Assembly: GCA_023213315.1 (NCBI GenBank)
Contig: JAKCPI010002633.1
Span: forward strand, 62,001 to 126,000
Source of the DNA: Euborellia annulipes
Taxonomy: Eukaryota > Arthropoda > Insecta > Dermaptera > Anisolabididae
Direction: 5' to 3'
Length of the DNA stretch: 64,000 nucleotides
This document shows, one piece after another, positions 1-10,446 of the stretch (positions are counted from its first letter, which is position 1; the number at the start of each line of letters is the position of its first letter). Made by a program: the position numbers and the translations under genes. A model generated the notes under the pieces. That model was not told the origin of the DNA. It searched no databases and saw only the letters and a program-made list of their open reading frames with translations.

Positions 1-23
1 AAAAATGAAGTTGATGTGCTCAC

Positions 24-237
24 CTCTCTTGATCCGTTCTGCATTTGCGGCGGCGGCGGTGGCGGAACCCACAGGGCGGCCGTTAAGGCACGCATGGGCA
101 CCTGGCGAATAGCCGCCCCCAGGGCCCACCGCCGCCGCCGCCGCCGCCACTGCCAGAAGTTTCCTCTTATGGTTACAATTGTAGAGTTTGGTCGAGGTGG
201 TCATCTCGGCGTTATCCGACCATGGCCGGGCAGCCAC
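24..237 (-). CDS. MBD5/6: MBD5/MBD6-like gene, exon following the MBD exon
   Basis: Internal coding exon of 214 nt. On the minus strand it is entered after TTGTGTGTTGCAG and left at AAGAGAG|GTGAGC. The single open frame starts in phase 0, gives 71 codons and leaves one base (phase 1). Residues 1-28 hold TKLYNCNHKRKLLA, matching the conserved TKLC-HKRK-(I/L) block just after the methyl-CpG-binding domain of MBD5, MBD6 and fly six-banded. The rest is an alanine run (six GCG codons), a glycine patch and GYSPG, then a second alanine run: low-complexity linker typical of this family. It joins the exon at 53587-53710 in frame to read FNFDPK-VAARPW. MBD5/6 proteins are nuclear and associate with the PR-DUB deubiquitinase (family knowledge). 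The GC-rich codon use stands out sharply from the AT-rich surroundings. The plus-strand reading over the same bases is a shadow. Confidence 0.85.
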
Positions 238-606
238 CTGCAACACACAAAATAATACCTCTGTTAGTATTTATTCTAATTACATTAATTATAGATGAAT
301 TAATCACAGCAATCCTAATGTTCCAAAATTATTATTTTCTTTCATAATTGGGGGAAACATTAATATTTTATAAGTAAGGGTTTAAATTGATAAATCATCT
401 ATCCAATTAGAAACTTCCCCTTCTCTTAATCGAATATACGGAAATCCTTACTAAATCATATATTGTTAGCAAGCTATTTTCCCATGGCTCTGTTGATAGG
501 TCTACTAATAAATTTATAAATACTCTGTTTTCAAATCGTAATTAGTCAAATTGACCTAAGAACACATACCTACTATTAATTTATGGAATCAATGTTCATA
601 GTATGG

Positions 607-826
607 TACAGTGAGGGACAATATTAAGTCCCACCCATGCGTTTTCTACTTGTAATTATTTAATTGTTTTTATAAAAGAAAATGAAAATCTTTATCGGAA
701 ATTTTCTAGGTTTGAACCATTAAAGTTTTCACTAAAAAATATATAGGTCTATATATTTTTTAAAAACAATGAAATAATCACAAGTAGAAAAAGCATGGGT
801 GGGACTTAACATTGTCCCTCATTGTA
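607..826. mobile_element. Mariner-like MITE, TA-bounded, CAGTGAGGGACA ends
   Basis: About 60-bp terminal inverted repeats that start TACAGTGAGGGACAAT and end ATTGTCCCTCATTGTA, around a 100-bp AT-rich core. A second copy at 15148-15363 sits inside a family F repeat. There the empty site in the F sequence shows a TA target, which fixes the class as Tc1/mariner-like. There is no coding capacity. Confidence 0.8.
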
Positions 827-859
827 CATATTAACATTTTAATAGTATAATGCCAATTG

Positions 860-911
860 AAATAAATGGCCTTCGATGCCAAAAAATACCTTAAATGAGA
901 AAAAAAAAAAA
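860..911 (+). repeat. SINE tail relic
   Basis: AAATGGCCTTCGATGCC followed by an A-run. It matches the tail of the SINE-like copy at 18803-18970 (AAATGGCCTTCGTTGCC). The head is missing. Confidence 0.4.
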
Positions 912-1020
912 GTATAATGATATAGGAAAGATTTCTCTAAGAAATGGATAAAATAAAATTTAGAGAGAAAGACAGAGAGCAATGTTGATATACAATTAAA
1001 AATAATAATAATAATAATAA

Positions 1021-1146
1021 TAGGTAAATAAAAGAATAGCAGCTAAAATTATTTCATTTATTGACCCACTAGGCTGACGTTTCGGTCTTGATCAAGACCG
1101 AAACGTCAACGTCAATAATTTTAGCTGCTATTCTTTTATTTACCTA
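1021..1146. repeat. Fold-back relic of hammerhead repeats
   Basis: Arms of about 33 bp (TAGGTAAATAAAAGAATAGC and its complement) surround a perfect palindrome at 1075-1108 with GACGTTTCGGTC and GACCGAAACGTC. Each side keeps the GAAACGTC half of a hammerhead core and an AGCTGC box in the outer arm. The CTGANGA half is lost from the centre, so no ribozyme can form. Confidence 0.6.
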
Positions 1147-2452
1147 TTAACGATTATCCAGCTATAAAATCCACATTAGAAAATAATATTGAGAATTTCT
1201 CAAATTTTAATATTTATTAAAAATATATGAGCACTAAAGAGTATAATGAATGAATAATTAGTAATTTTCGAATTGAAATACCTAGGTAAAAATGATGAGG
1301 AAGGACGGAGTGAGGAAGAGATGTGGCCAGTTGCCATGATGGATTCTAATCAAATGAGAAGGCGTCGGTTGCTTTAGAAGAGTGACATAGATTAACCCTA
1401 AGCAAAGGTTACCCCACTACTAAAGTGGCATGGCATCTCATCTTCCCTCTAAAGGAGGAGAATTATGGCGCCCAGAATTGAAGCTCTCTGATTGGTTAAT
1501 TAGTAAAGATGGAGAAATGGAGTATAGAGAGGGAAAAAGAGGGAGGGGAGAGTGATAATGAATTATAATAATTAAAAAAAATGGAGGGGGGAATCTTCTC
1601 AATTCTGTTTATAGTTACAAATGTAGATGTGAACAAACGAATCTATTTTATTTTTAATTTAATTATCAAATTTATTATTAATAAAAATATAGGAATATAG
1701 GAATAAAAGATATAATAACTGACATGACACTTGCAAAGAGTATAAAATATTTTTCCTCACTTTCTGTTGATATTGTTTATAATGAAATATGAATGAAAAT
1801 AATAATTCAAATCATTTTATTTGATTTTCGCTAATAATAAAAGATCCAATTTTTTTATTTTGGTGATAAAAAAAACTAAAAAATTGAACGCTTGGGGATA
1901 TCGAAAATCGACAGTAGGAGAAAAGCAATCGAGTTTTTTTTTTTTTCTCAAGTGAGAAATGTAGGAGCTGAGGAAGAGAATTTCATTTGAGGACTCCGCT
2001 TAATCTACTTTTTTAAGTTAATCCCAAGGGATGGATGTTGAAGGAAAGCCAGAGGGCAAGAAGGGAGCAGTTAGATGCAAGACGATTGCGAAAAAAAAAT
2101 TCCAGATGGAAAACAATCTCTTCAGAAACTTGGAAATTGATATAATCTCATAATTCTTTTTTTGGGTAAAATAATGTTAAAATGAAAAAGCAAATTCTAG
2201 AGATTTTAACAAGCAAAAAATTAAAATTATTATGTAAGTAGCTTGAAAAAGAAATATGTTCAACTGAAAAAAAAAGATTTCAACATATTCTTATGTAAAG
2301 AAAGGTTTGAAACATGTCAATTTTCTTTCATTTGTTTGAAAATTTTGATTGACATTCTTAAAAAAAAAAAAAAAAAAAAAAAATCAAAATGAAAATACGT
2401 ATAAACTTTTTTTTTCCAAAGGATATCAAATGCATTATTCATTTCTAGATTG

Positions 2453-2486
<34 letters not shown>

Positions 2487-2504
2487 GGAGAAAGAGAATA
2501 GAAA
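1147..2504. other. Unassigned AT-rich intron
   Basis: No gene or bounded element seen. It has long A-runs near 2360-2383 and 2453-2484; the second abuts the family F piece and may be an old retroposon tail. Confidence 0.5.
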
Positions 2505-2715
2505 AAATTTGGTGTGACTGGCGATACAGAAAAACTTTTCTTCAAGAGGGTATCTAACTTTGATATAACCTTCAACCTTTATTTTGAAGACACAGATATG
2601 TAATTTTGCAGAACCCAATTTTTTGGACTAGGAGAGATCTCAAAACGTGTATCGAATTATGTGCATGAATACAATACTTTCTCTCTAACATTTACAGATA
2701 AGGGAAAGTAAAAAT
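2505..2715 (+). repeat. Family F repeat, internally deleted copy
   Basis: Starts TTGGTGTGACTGGCG like the full copy at 3669. It then jumps to the 3' part (TTTTTTGGACTAGGAG, CAATACTTTCTCTC) and ends with a degenerate form of GTAAGAGAAAGTAAA. About 450 bp of the middle is missing. Confidence 0.65.
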
Positions 2716-3668
2716 ATGTATATATACAGTAATTATATAACAATATATAAAAAATGTAAGATAAAGAGGGATTGGGAAGAGTCAAATGTGTACATAAATT
2801 ATCAAGACAAACAAACAAAAGAGACATTTATTTATTTATTTATTTTTCTCACTTTTTTATATGCAAAACGTGAAGTCACAAATATAATTTGCACAGTTGC
2901 AAGATTTCCAATTGACTTTTTAAGAGGATCTTTTAGTTATGGAGATTTATAAAATATTAAACCACTTTCGAAATGTTAATGGAATAATGGAAAAATTATT
3001 ATAGCTAAATCATTTTAAAATAAATTATTTAAACACAAATAAAAAATTAAATGAGTCGTTAAGAGGCGATTTATTTATTTACAAGTGGTAAAGCCTGCTT
3101 TCGGCGGACTTTTTCACTTGCCAGGTGGCTAAATTAAAAAAAAAAACTAATAATCATGTAATCACAGGAATTTTGTAATTTGGAGGAATCAAAGATTATT
3201 TAAAAAAAAATTTGCTATTATTTACAGCCCTAATAATTATGAAGTAGAAGAAATAAAAGAAAACAGTTATTTTTCTTTTTTATTCTGTTATGCAGGGCCG
3301 TCGAGAGCCTTGCCTGACTTCTACGCTGGTATTAATTCATTCAATAAATCAATTTTTTTTTTTTTAATTTGTTTATTTTTTTTTAAGGTTCGGCATCTAA
3401 GGCCATTTATGCTCCGTCTCTATTTATTTCAATAATTGTTTATTTAATGAAGTGAAAAGTTGTGAAATGGAAAGAATAAATAAACAGAAAAGAGAAACAT
3501 CAAAGTTAAAAAAGTCAGAGTATGACGTGATTTTCGTTCAAAAGAAAAAAATAGGAAAAATAAATAAATCTATTTTCAAAGAAATATATCAAGTGTATCC
3601 GACTCTACCGGGTTTATTCCTAAAAATTTTACTATTAGTTTTTAATATACAAGCAATACATGATTAAA
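2716..3668. other. Unassigned AT-rich intron with a SINE-tail relic
   Basis: Nothing bounded is seen. Positions 3388-3420 carry TTCGGCATCTAAGGCCATTT, the reverse of the second SINE subfamily tail (AAATGGCC..GCCGAA), followed by the GAGACGG box seen in other copies. Confidence 0.4.
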
Positions 3669-4338
3669 AAATCTGGTGTGACTGGCGCACAGCACACAAC
3701 TTTCTCTTACCTTCGGTAATCGAAAGTTGTGTTCTGTGCTTGTTACACCAGATTTTTTGTGTCGACATATATTTAGTTCCCGACAGTACGGAACATTTGA
3801 ATTCAGATGTAAAATTTATAAGTATGGGAAAATATTTATATTTTGTTACCATGGCAACCATTTCTCCTATCTTCCCTATGAAATACAAGAGTAAAGTGGT
3901 CTTCAGAAGATTTCAATTGCAAAATGAGAATATACATTTTAAAGAGAATCTAAAAATTAATTGATTTTTGAATTTAAAAAAAAAATCGTTGGAGCAAATT
4001 TTGAGAAAATCGAAAAAAACTGAAAAAGTACATCAGTAAAGTACTAGTACTCTTTGGCCGATTTTGATTAAAAGCTTATTTTTCCGGTCCCGGGGGATGT
4101 TTAACTTAAATATAAAATTTCAGCCTCATAGCTCAATTCCTTCATGCTTAAAATTGAACACAGACACACAGACACACACACACAGACAGACCATGTCGCG
4201 AAAACCACTTTTTTGGATTCAGGGGACCTCAAAACGTGAAGATCCATCAAAATCTCGACATCGAATTTTTGACATGAATCCAATACTTTCTCTCTATATA
4301 TATATTACATATATACATAGGTAAGAGAAAGTAAAAAA
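3669..4338 (+). mobile_element. Family F repeat, full-length copy
   Basis: About 670-bp non-coding repeat. Its 5' end folds into a long hairpin: TCTGGTGTGACTGGCGCACAG pairs with CTGTGCTTGTTACACCAGA, with ACTTTCTCTTACC in the loop side. Its 3' end is a second hairpin-like segment, ACTTTCTCTC..GGTAAGAGAAAGT. The two ends therefore share the inverted ACTTTCTCTTAC box. The interior has a CA/GACA-rich run and conserved blocks (CCATGGCAACCATTTCTCC, AGTACTAGTACTCTTTGG). Copies at 15010 and 17279 are collinear. Small open frames over it are not conserved as protein. Class unknown: it lacks the CTRR end of Helitrons and has no clear target duplication. Confidence 0.75.
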
Positions 4339-5127
4339 AAATTAAATGAAAATAATGTCTCATTATTAGGGATAATAAATTTCAAAATTTTTAAGAAATC
4401 AAACTATTTTAAAAATAATTTAGTTATTTAGATGTCAAATTAATTTTAATAAAGAAATATTGCAAAAAGCGTTACTTCAGAAATAGAACCATCAATGGCT
4501 GCCTGCATGTCTCAAATAAACTTCATCTAATTATTTCTGTATTATAAGCCAAGATTTTTTTTTCTTTTTAATAAGATTGCATGTTTTAATATGCTAATTT
4601 TAAAAGATCATTTATTTATGTTATTTTTAGATTTGTTGTTTGACATGACTAAATTTAGCTAAAAAGTATGTCAAGGGTTGCATTATGGACTAGTTAATTT
4701 TAAAAAGATTAAAGATAGAAGAGCTCGCAATTAATGGTTCGATAATTTTATCTTAGAAATAATTACATCAAATGCAATTAAGATTATATCGTTGGAGTTA
4801 GATGAAAAAAAAAAAAACTTGACTGGAAATTAAAGATATATAATAGCTAAGTTTTTTTTTAACATTTAATATTTAAATAAAGAAAAATTAGAAATATTCC
4901 TCATCTGATGATATGTAACTTAAAGTAGATTGTTTCCATCATGTGGGGAGAAAAAGAAAGAGAGCATCGTTTCGGTCCACTATTCTCTGTTTATCAAACC
5001 TTTAATTATTTCATTACTCAAACAAACCTCTTTTATAAATTTGACCCATAAAATACTAAAACTTTTCTTCAATTAAATTAGTACAAAATTAATTATGCAA
5101 ATTTGTTTATTTTATTTTTTATAATCT
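4339..5127. other. Unassigned AT-rich intron
   Basis: No gene, RNA or bounded repeat recognised. Confidence 0.5.
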
Positions 5128-5260
5128 GCCCTCGAGCCTTGGGGTAGAGGTTAGCGTGCTGGCCATTTGTACCAAGGGTCGCGGGTTCGCATCTTGATTT
5201 TGATAACCACTTGACAGAAATTGCTTCTATAAATTGACGTGTCAGTATTTTTCAAAACTT
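5128..5260 (+). repeat. tRNA-derived SINE head, divergent tail
   Basis: GCCCTCGAGCCTTGGGGTAG carries an A-box-like stretch and GGGTTCGCATC is a B-box. The head resembles the main SINE family, but the body after the B-box (GATAACCACTTGACAG) is different, so this is another subfamily or a chimera. No target duplication seen. Confidence 0.55.
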
Positions 5261-5501
5261 TTAAATGTTTTTCTAATCGGAATCTAACTCATGACTACAA
5301 GAGGCGAGTTTTCTACACCTATGTGGTAGCTTAGAGAAACTTATGTTTTTATTTATACAATTATTTTTATTTACCAGCCGTGAATATTGGAAATTATAAT
5401 AGGAGGATGGAGATATACCACTAGGCATTGGTATCTTGTTAGTGGAGGGGGGGGGGGGGCAACCACTCGTTAGGACGAGAGGGTGGCTATGCAATTAATA
5501 T

Positions 5502-6268
5502 ATATGTCGTAGACAGATCGTGAAATTAGACAGTTCATGAACTGTCTAGACATTTCATGAACTGCAGCCAGATCGTGTAATGGTCAAACAGTTACATGAT
5601 CTGGCTAAAAATTTTAGACAGTTCATGAAATGCAATTGGGCCTTAGACAGATCGTGTAATGCTCGAGAATTACATGAAATGTCTAAATTTTTTAGACAGT
5701 TCATGAACTGCCTAACAGCAGTTTTGCCGATCGTGTACTGTTTGTAATTTAATGCAATAAATCTAAAAAAAAAAAATTTTATTTTTTCGAAAATCAAAAA
5801 AAGGTCTTCTATAAGTTGTAGACATTTTAAATAGCTTTAATTAAAAAAAAATTGAGGTAGATAGCTTCAAATTTGTGGCCGCTGGAATCTCCCAAAATTA
5901 GAACGCCGAGACGCGCACCTTAACTCAAGATTTACAAAGTGAGGAAGATTTGGAAAATTTAGTAATCGATAATAATAATAATATTGAAAAAAATTGACTT
6001 TTTGCGAGATCTTTATTTGCTTTACAAACAGTACACGATCGGCAAAACTGCTGTTAGGCAGTTCATGAACTGCCTAAAAAATTTAGACATTTCATGTAAT
6101 TCTCGAGCATTACACGATCTGTCTAAGGCCCAATTGCATTTCATGAACTGTCTAAAATTTTTAGCCAGATCATGTAACTGTTTGACCATTACACGATCTG
6201 GCTGCAGTTCGTGAAATGTCTAGACAGTTCATGAACTGTCTAATTTCACGATCTGTCTACGACATATA
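5502..6268. repeat. Near-perfect 246-bp-armed palindrome built of TTCATGAA units
   Basis: Arms 5502-5747 and 6022-6268 differ at about one base (T/C near 5557 against its partner). Each arm is itself made of short palindromes around GACAGTTCATGAACTGTC, CAGATCGTG and ACATGATCTGGCT. The spacer holds a TTAA-MITE fragment. Both arms show the same open frame (about 62 identical residues, read outward to inward), which follows from arm identity and is not evidence of a gene. Confidence 0.85.
5748..5919 (-). mobile_element. TTAA MITE fragment (GGTGCGCG family)
   Basis: Ends GAGACGCGCACC followed by TTAA at 5920. Internal blocks TTTTTTCGAAAATC and AAATAGCTTTAATT match the full copies at 30364 and 32933. 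The other end is cut by the palindrome arm. Confidence 0.7.
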
Positions 6269-6443
6269 CATAGATATTTAATTATTTCTTTAAATAGCTA
6301 TATTTTAATAAAAAAATTATTTTCCTTATATAAGCTCATTTAAAAAAAAATTCCAATTTGAAAAATATATTTTTGTTTTTAAAAGAAAAAAAATTTCAGG
6401 ACTAAATAGGGGAGGGGGAATCGGCCCCCTAGCTACGCCCATA

Positions 6444-7585
6444 CCACTAGGTTTAATAAAAAAAATCCTAGATTTTATTTTCGCTGACATCCATTATTAT
6501 TATTATTATAACGCAGTAATAATATTTACAAGTAACAATATTGGAAATTTTATTTGAGAATTCTGGAAAATAAATGGCATTGCAGTGGATTCTAATTCTA
6601 ATTTAAACAAATTTGGCCAACAATTATCATTGCAGTAGATAAAAGGTAAAATAAAAATTTGCCATGGAATCAAAAAAAAGCAGCTTTATCGAATTGGAAC
6701 TTGAAAAAAGGCAGCGTCGAGCTTGTTAAGGCAGCCGAAACAGCCTAAAATTACCTTGTTATTTTTTTCCCTCTCAACGATATTAATCAGTTCAATTTAT
6801 AAAAACAAATTCTGTCAAAATGCTTATCAAAATCAAGATTCAGATTATAAAAAAAAATAATAATAAAATAAACAAGATGTCAGTTTTATTTTAAAAATAA
6901 ATTTCATAATTAATTTTGTACTGTAATGTAATTGAAGAAAAGTTTCAGTATTTTATCGGGCAAATTTATAAATATTAAAAGAGGTTTGTTTGAGTAATTA
7001 AATAATTAAAGGCTTGACGAACAGAGAGTGAGAGATCGCCATTATTGTGCATGTAAACTTTCAATCCCCGTTGCCACAAAATAATTATTTAATAATATTT
7101 AAGAGGATTAATTATTTAGGTATCTAATCCGATCATCAATGTCTTTATAAATGGAAAATGTAAATTATCAATCAAGAGTATTTATCTAATTTAAAAGAGC
7201 TTTTATTTTTCATCAAGATAGAAAGGAGAAAAATATTTGCAAACAAAAAAATAAATGGATATTAATTAATCTTTTTAGACATTACATGAGACATTTATTT
7301 TTGTTGAACAGAAAATTTTAAACTTGTTCTTTTCGAGTTCGTGTTTAGAATTATTAAACTAATATAAGATTGAGCGCTTCTCAAGTTTTTTCTTAATAAG
7401 GGGCAATCAGGATACTCTTCTCGAAAAAAAATGAGACCCCCAAAAAATCTTGTAATATGCATAGGATTAATGGATTAGGGATAAAAATATTTTTAATTTA
7501 AAAAATTTAAATAAAAAAATTAATTGAATTTCATTGTTTTTATGGAGACAATTTCTTAACCTCTTTTCTATTTTGAAATTGCACT
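6444..7585. other. Unassigned AT-rich intron
   Basis: No gene or bounded repeat recognised. Confidence 0.5.
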
Positions 7586-7597
7586 AACTATAATAAA

Positions 7598-7715
7598 GCC
7601 CTCGGGGCTTGGTGTAGAGGTTAGCGTGCCTACCTCCTATACCAAACGTCGCGGGTTCGGACCCCAGGCAGTCCGATGATTTTATTTAAGCCAATTGGAT
7701 ACCAAATGGCTTAAA
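7598..7715 (+). mobile_element. tRNA-SINE, 5' part (split by a LINE)
   Basis: Begins GCCCTCGGGGCTTGG, with an A-box TGGTGTAGAGG and a B-box GGGTTCGGACC, then CAGGCAGTCCGATG and the left half of the internal hairpin. The remainder resumes at 9368. The whole SINE has target duplications AACTATAATAAA (7586-7597) and AACTATAAGAAA (9528-9539). Confidence 0.85.
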
Positions 7716-9367
7716 TTTTTTTTTTTTTTTTTTTTTGGAATGGGTGCATAAGGTCCGAAGACCTATAATGACCAATAGTCACATGCAGCCAGGAAGAAAA
7801 TAAAAACAAAAGGAGAAGCATAAAGGGGAAACTCAACTGCCGGAACTGAGAAGATGCCTGTTGAGGTTAGACTTGAAAGTCTGAAGATTGTAGGTTTTGG
7901 GGAAGATAGACGCAGGGAGCTTGTTCCAATCACGGGAGGTCATGGGGACAAAGGAAGAATGAAATTGTTTTGTTCTGTTAGTCGTGATCTGAACAGCATA
8001 GGGATGCTGGGAAGATGCCTCTCTTGTGTTCCGTGAATATGTTGCATTGGGTGGGATAATTGATTTTAATTCGGCAGAGCATTGACCATAGTAATACCTG
8101 TAGAAGAGAGATAGTGCAGATACTCTTCTTCTATGATCTAGTGACTGTAAGGATGCAGTAAGGGTAGAATCACCTATCAGTCTAATTGCACGCCTCTGTA
8201 TGGCTTCCAAGGAGGAGAGAGCGTCTTTCGACGCCCCTCGCCAAAGGTGGGAACAATATTCAAGACACGGCCGAATTTGGGCTTTATAGAGGATTAGGAG
8301 TTGTTGGGAGGAAAAGTAACGCTTCGTTTTGAATAGGAAACCCAATTTCCTTGCGGTAGATTTAACCACAGAAGAGATGTGGTTGCTCCAGGAGAGATCA
8401 GATGTAACTGTCACTCCCAGAACAGAAAATGAATCTTTGAACTCGAGACTATTATTGCTGTAAATAAGGGGAGGGCAAATCCTATTTTTTTGTCTAGAAA
8501 TTAAACAACATTGGGTTTTTTGGGAATTGAATTTTACTTGATTGAGGTTTCCCCATTCCTCCAAGAGACCAAGATCATCATTTATCGACGACACAGCCCC
8601 CAGACGACCAGTGGATGAGGTTTCACCAGTCCTGACTGAGTGCAGGGTACTGTCATCAGCAAAGCAATGAATTGGGTTGGAGGTTACTCCCATGAGATCG
8701 TTAATGTACATAAGGAATAGGGTGGGAGAGAGGACAGAACCCTGGGGAACACCTGCGTTGATTGAATGCGGAATAGAAGACACACCGTCGACTACAACCG
8801 AGATCTTTCGCTCCGTTAGAAAGCTCTTGATCCACTGGCACAGCTCAGAGGATAGGCCAAAAGATGGAAGTTTAGCATAAAGATTTTTATGCCATACCTG
8901 ATCGAAAGCCTTCGAAATGTCAAGAGCAACTGCAATAGTTTCCCCTTTCATTTCCATGGCTTTGTTCCAGAGGTGTGTGACAAAGCTCAAAATATCCCCA
9001 GTCGAACGAGCATGCCTGAAACCATATTGCCTATCATTCATCATTCCGCAATGTTCCAGATGATTTAAAATTTGAATGTTGAGGGCTTTTTCCATAATTT
9101 TGGATAGTATGGAGGTTATTGCGATTGGGCGATAGTTGCTGGGAAGAGAGGAGTCACCTTTTTTGGGAATGGGTTGAATATTCGCCAATTTCCAAGAGTC
9201 GGGAAAATTTCCCGAGGAAAATGAGAGGTTGAACAACCTGGATAATATTGGGACCAATTCAGGGGAACATTTTTTAATGACGATGGGGGGAATACCGTCA
9301 GGGCCTGGGGATTTGTCGATTACTAGCTCCTTAATAACCTTTTTAATTAATTTATCCCTAAAAAAAA
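7716..9367 (-). mobile_element. 5'-truncated LINE inserted into a SINE
   Basis: A minus-strand element whose 3' poly-A is the T-run at 7716-7736. It has a short 3' UTR (7737-7832), a reverse-transcriptase ORF fragment (7833-9359) and a 5' truncation at about 9360-9367. It lies between the halves of a SINE that join seamlessly at TTAAAT/AAATAAG, so it is younger than that SINE. A short A-rich duplication is likely at the target but is masked by homopolymers. Confidence 0.85.
7833..9359 (-). CDS. LINE reverse transcriptase, 5'-truncated but open
   Basis: About 508 residues of a non-LTR retrotransposon ORF2, open to its stop. The open frame runs 16 more codons into the flanking SINE. Counting from that upstream ATG: SPGPDGIP at 33-40 (RT region 0/1), NYRPIA at 91, LDISKAFDQV at 162 (catalytic Asp), GVPQGSVLSP at 219, and FADDSTL at 249-255 (the catalytic YXDD-type box). 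These are followed by the thumb and the C-terminal HLWRGAS, RRAIRLIG and DWNKLP blocks common in Jockey/CR1-like ORF2. The apurinic endonuclease domain is missing because of 5' truncation. With an intact frame and no stop or shift in 1.5 kb, the insertion looks recent. It is not a Penelope-type RT: no GIY-YIG follows. Clade placement within Jockey/CR1 is an inference. Confidence 0.9.
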   Translation of the reverse strand, partial: RDKLIKKVIKELVIDKSPGPDGIPPIVIKKCSPELVPILSRLFNLSFSSGNFPDSWKLANIQPIPKKGDSSLPSNYRPIAITSILSKIMEKALNIQILNHLEHCGMMNDRQYGFRHARSTGDILSFVTHLWNKAMEMKGETIAVALDISKAFDQVWHKNLYAKLPSFGLSSELCQWIKSFLTERKISVVVDGVSSIPHSINAGVPQGSVLSPTLFLMYINDLMGVTSNPIHCFADDSTLHSVRTGETSSTGRLGAVSSINDDLGLLEEWGNLNQVKFNSQKTQCCLISRQKNRICPPLIYSNNSLEFKDSFSVLGVTVTSDLSWSNHISSVVKSTARKLGFLFKTKRYFSSQQLLILYKAQIRPCLEYCSHLWRGASKDALSSLEAIQRRAIRLIGDSTLTASLQSLDHRRRVSALSLFYRYYYGQCSAELKSIIPPNATYSRNTREASSQHPYAVQITTNRTKQFHSSFVPMTSRDWNKLPASIFPKTYNLQTFKSNLNRHLLSSGS

Positions 9368-9527
9368 AAATAAGAATGCCTGGACCCCATATATGTATAT
9401 TTATCAATAACGGTTATCGTAAATGTCTTATATGGCCCAAGTTGCCGAAAAGACTGTGTGAATGTGTGCGTGAGTGTGAGTGTGAATGAGAAAAAAGTGT
9501 GAATGTTTAAAAAAAAAAAAAAAAAAA
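9368..9527 (+). mobile_element. tRNA-SINE, 3' part (split by a LINE)
   Basis: Resumes at AAATAAGAATGCCTGG and continues through GTTGCCGAAAAGACTG and a GTGTGAATG-rich tail to a poly-A run. Right target duplication at 9528-9539. Confidence 0.85.
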
Positions 9528-10036
9528 AACTATAAGAAAATAAATTAAGTCTATAACTGGTATATAAAATTTCGGTAGTCAAACATCTCAAATGTTAAAA
9601 AAAAACTTTTGAACACTTTCACTTTTAAAATCTTAATATTTCGAATATTTCAAAAACGGATCATTTGATGGAATTTTTTTTTTATTTTATGAATCTTAAA
9701 ATGTCTTGCTATCTTCAATAGTCTGAACCCCAAATAAAAGCAAGTATTTATCGCTTCCAAGCAACAAATTCTACAAACCAGAAGACTGGAGAAAACAAAA
9801 AAAAAATTCCGAAAAATTATAAATATGGGCCTATAGAGAGATGAAATTTTCGATACTGTAAGAAATTATAAAATCATCCGAATCTACAAAAAAAAAAAGA
9901 AAAAATTTCGCAACTGACCGTGATGTAAATAAATAATTTATCTAACAGCTAGAAAATAAAAGTATTAGTGATGATGGCCTATCTACAAGGCGTATTTGAA
10001 ATATTTATTTTTTCATGAATTTTAATTCCCGTTGCC

Positions 10037-10284
10037 TTCGGGCTTGGTGTAGGGGTTAGCTAACCTCGTATACCAAAAGTCGCGGGTTCGAGTCCCAGGC
10101 AGTCCGATGATTTTATTTAAGCCATTTGAATACCAAATGGCTTAAATAAGAATGCCTGGACCTCCAATATGTATAATTAATCAATAACGGATATCGTCTA
10201 AGTCTTAAATGGCCTGAGTTGCCGAAAAGACAGTGTGAATGTGTGTGCGAGTGTGAGTGAGAAAAAGTGTGAGTGTTAAAAAAA
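10037..10284 (+). mobile_element. tRNA-SINE, full copy with 13-bp TSD
   Basis: Flanked by perfect 13-bp duplications AATTCCCGTTGCC (10024-10036 and 10285-10297). A-box TTGGTGTAGGGG, exact B-box GGTTCGAGTCC. Body: CAGGCAGTCCGATG, then a hairpin TTTAAGCCATTTG.. CAAATGGCTTAAA, AAGAATGCCTGGACC, GTTGCCGAAAAGAC, GTGTGAATG repeats and poly-A. This is the best reference copy of the family in the window; a few bases are deleted in the A-box to anticodon region. Confidence 0.9.
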
Positions 10285-10446
10285 AATTCCCGTTGCCATT
10301 AAATAATAGACAAATAGATAAAAAAAATACAAGATTCAAGTGCAAATTATTCATTCATTTTTTAAATTAATATTTAGTAAAATAAACCAGTTTAAAAAAG
10401 GATTCAAAATATCTTAAAAATATAAGTTTATGACTTATAAAATTTC

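Larger units (their letters stand above)
5426..6443. mobile_element. hAT-like element enclosing a large palindrome
   Basis: Flanked by CCACTAGG at 5418-5425 and 6444-6451 (a perfect 8-bp duplication). The right end, CTAGCTACGCCCATA, resembles the CGCCCATG end of the smaller hAT MITEs. The left end, CATTGGTATC, is degenerate. G-runs lie just inside both ends, as in the other copies. Inside are the 767-bp palindrome and a TTAA-MITE piece. Confidence 0.6.

Noticed and set aside
16..255. 79-residue plus-strand open frame in the GC-rich left edge
   Set aside because: It is the antisense of the minus-strand MBD5/6 exon, which has matching splice sites, frame and family similarity.
3664..4324. Overlapping small frames on both strands, repeated at 17259-17881
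   Set aside because: They recur because family F recurs; frames are broken differently between copies.
3669..4338. Family F as a Helitron (5' TC, hairpin near an end)
   Set aside because: The hairpin is at the 5' end, the 3' end lacks CTRR, and no A/T insertion site is evident.
5555..6214. Two identical small proteins, one on each strand
   Set aside because: They are the same DNA in the two arms of a palindrome; identity follows from the inverted repeat and no protein feature is seen.
7833..9407. Penelope-type reverse transcriptase that could move the hammerhead elements
   Set aside because: The motif set (GVPQGSVLSP, FADD, C-terminal blocks) is that of a non-LTR LINE, and no GIY-YIG domain follows.
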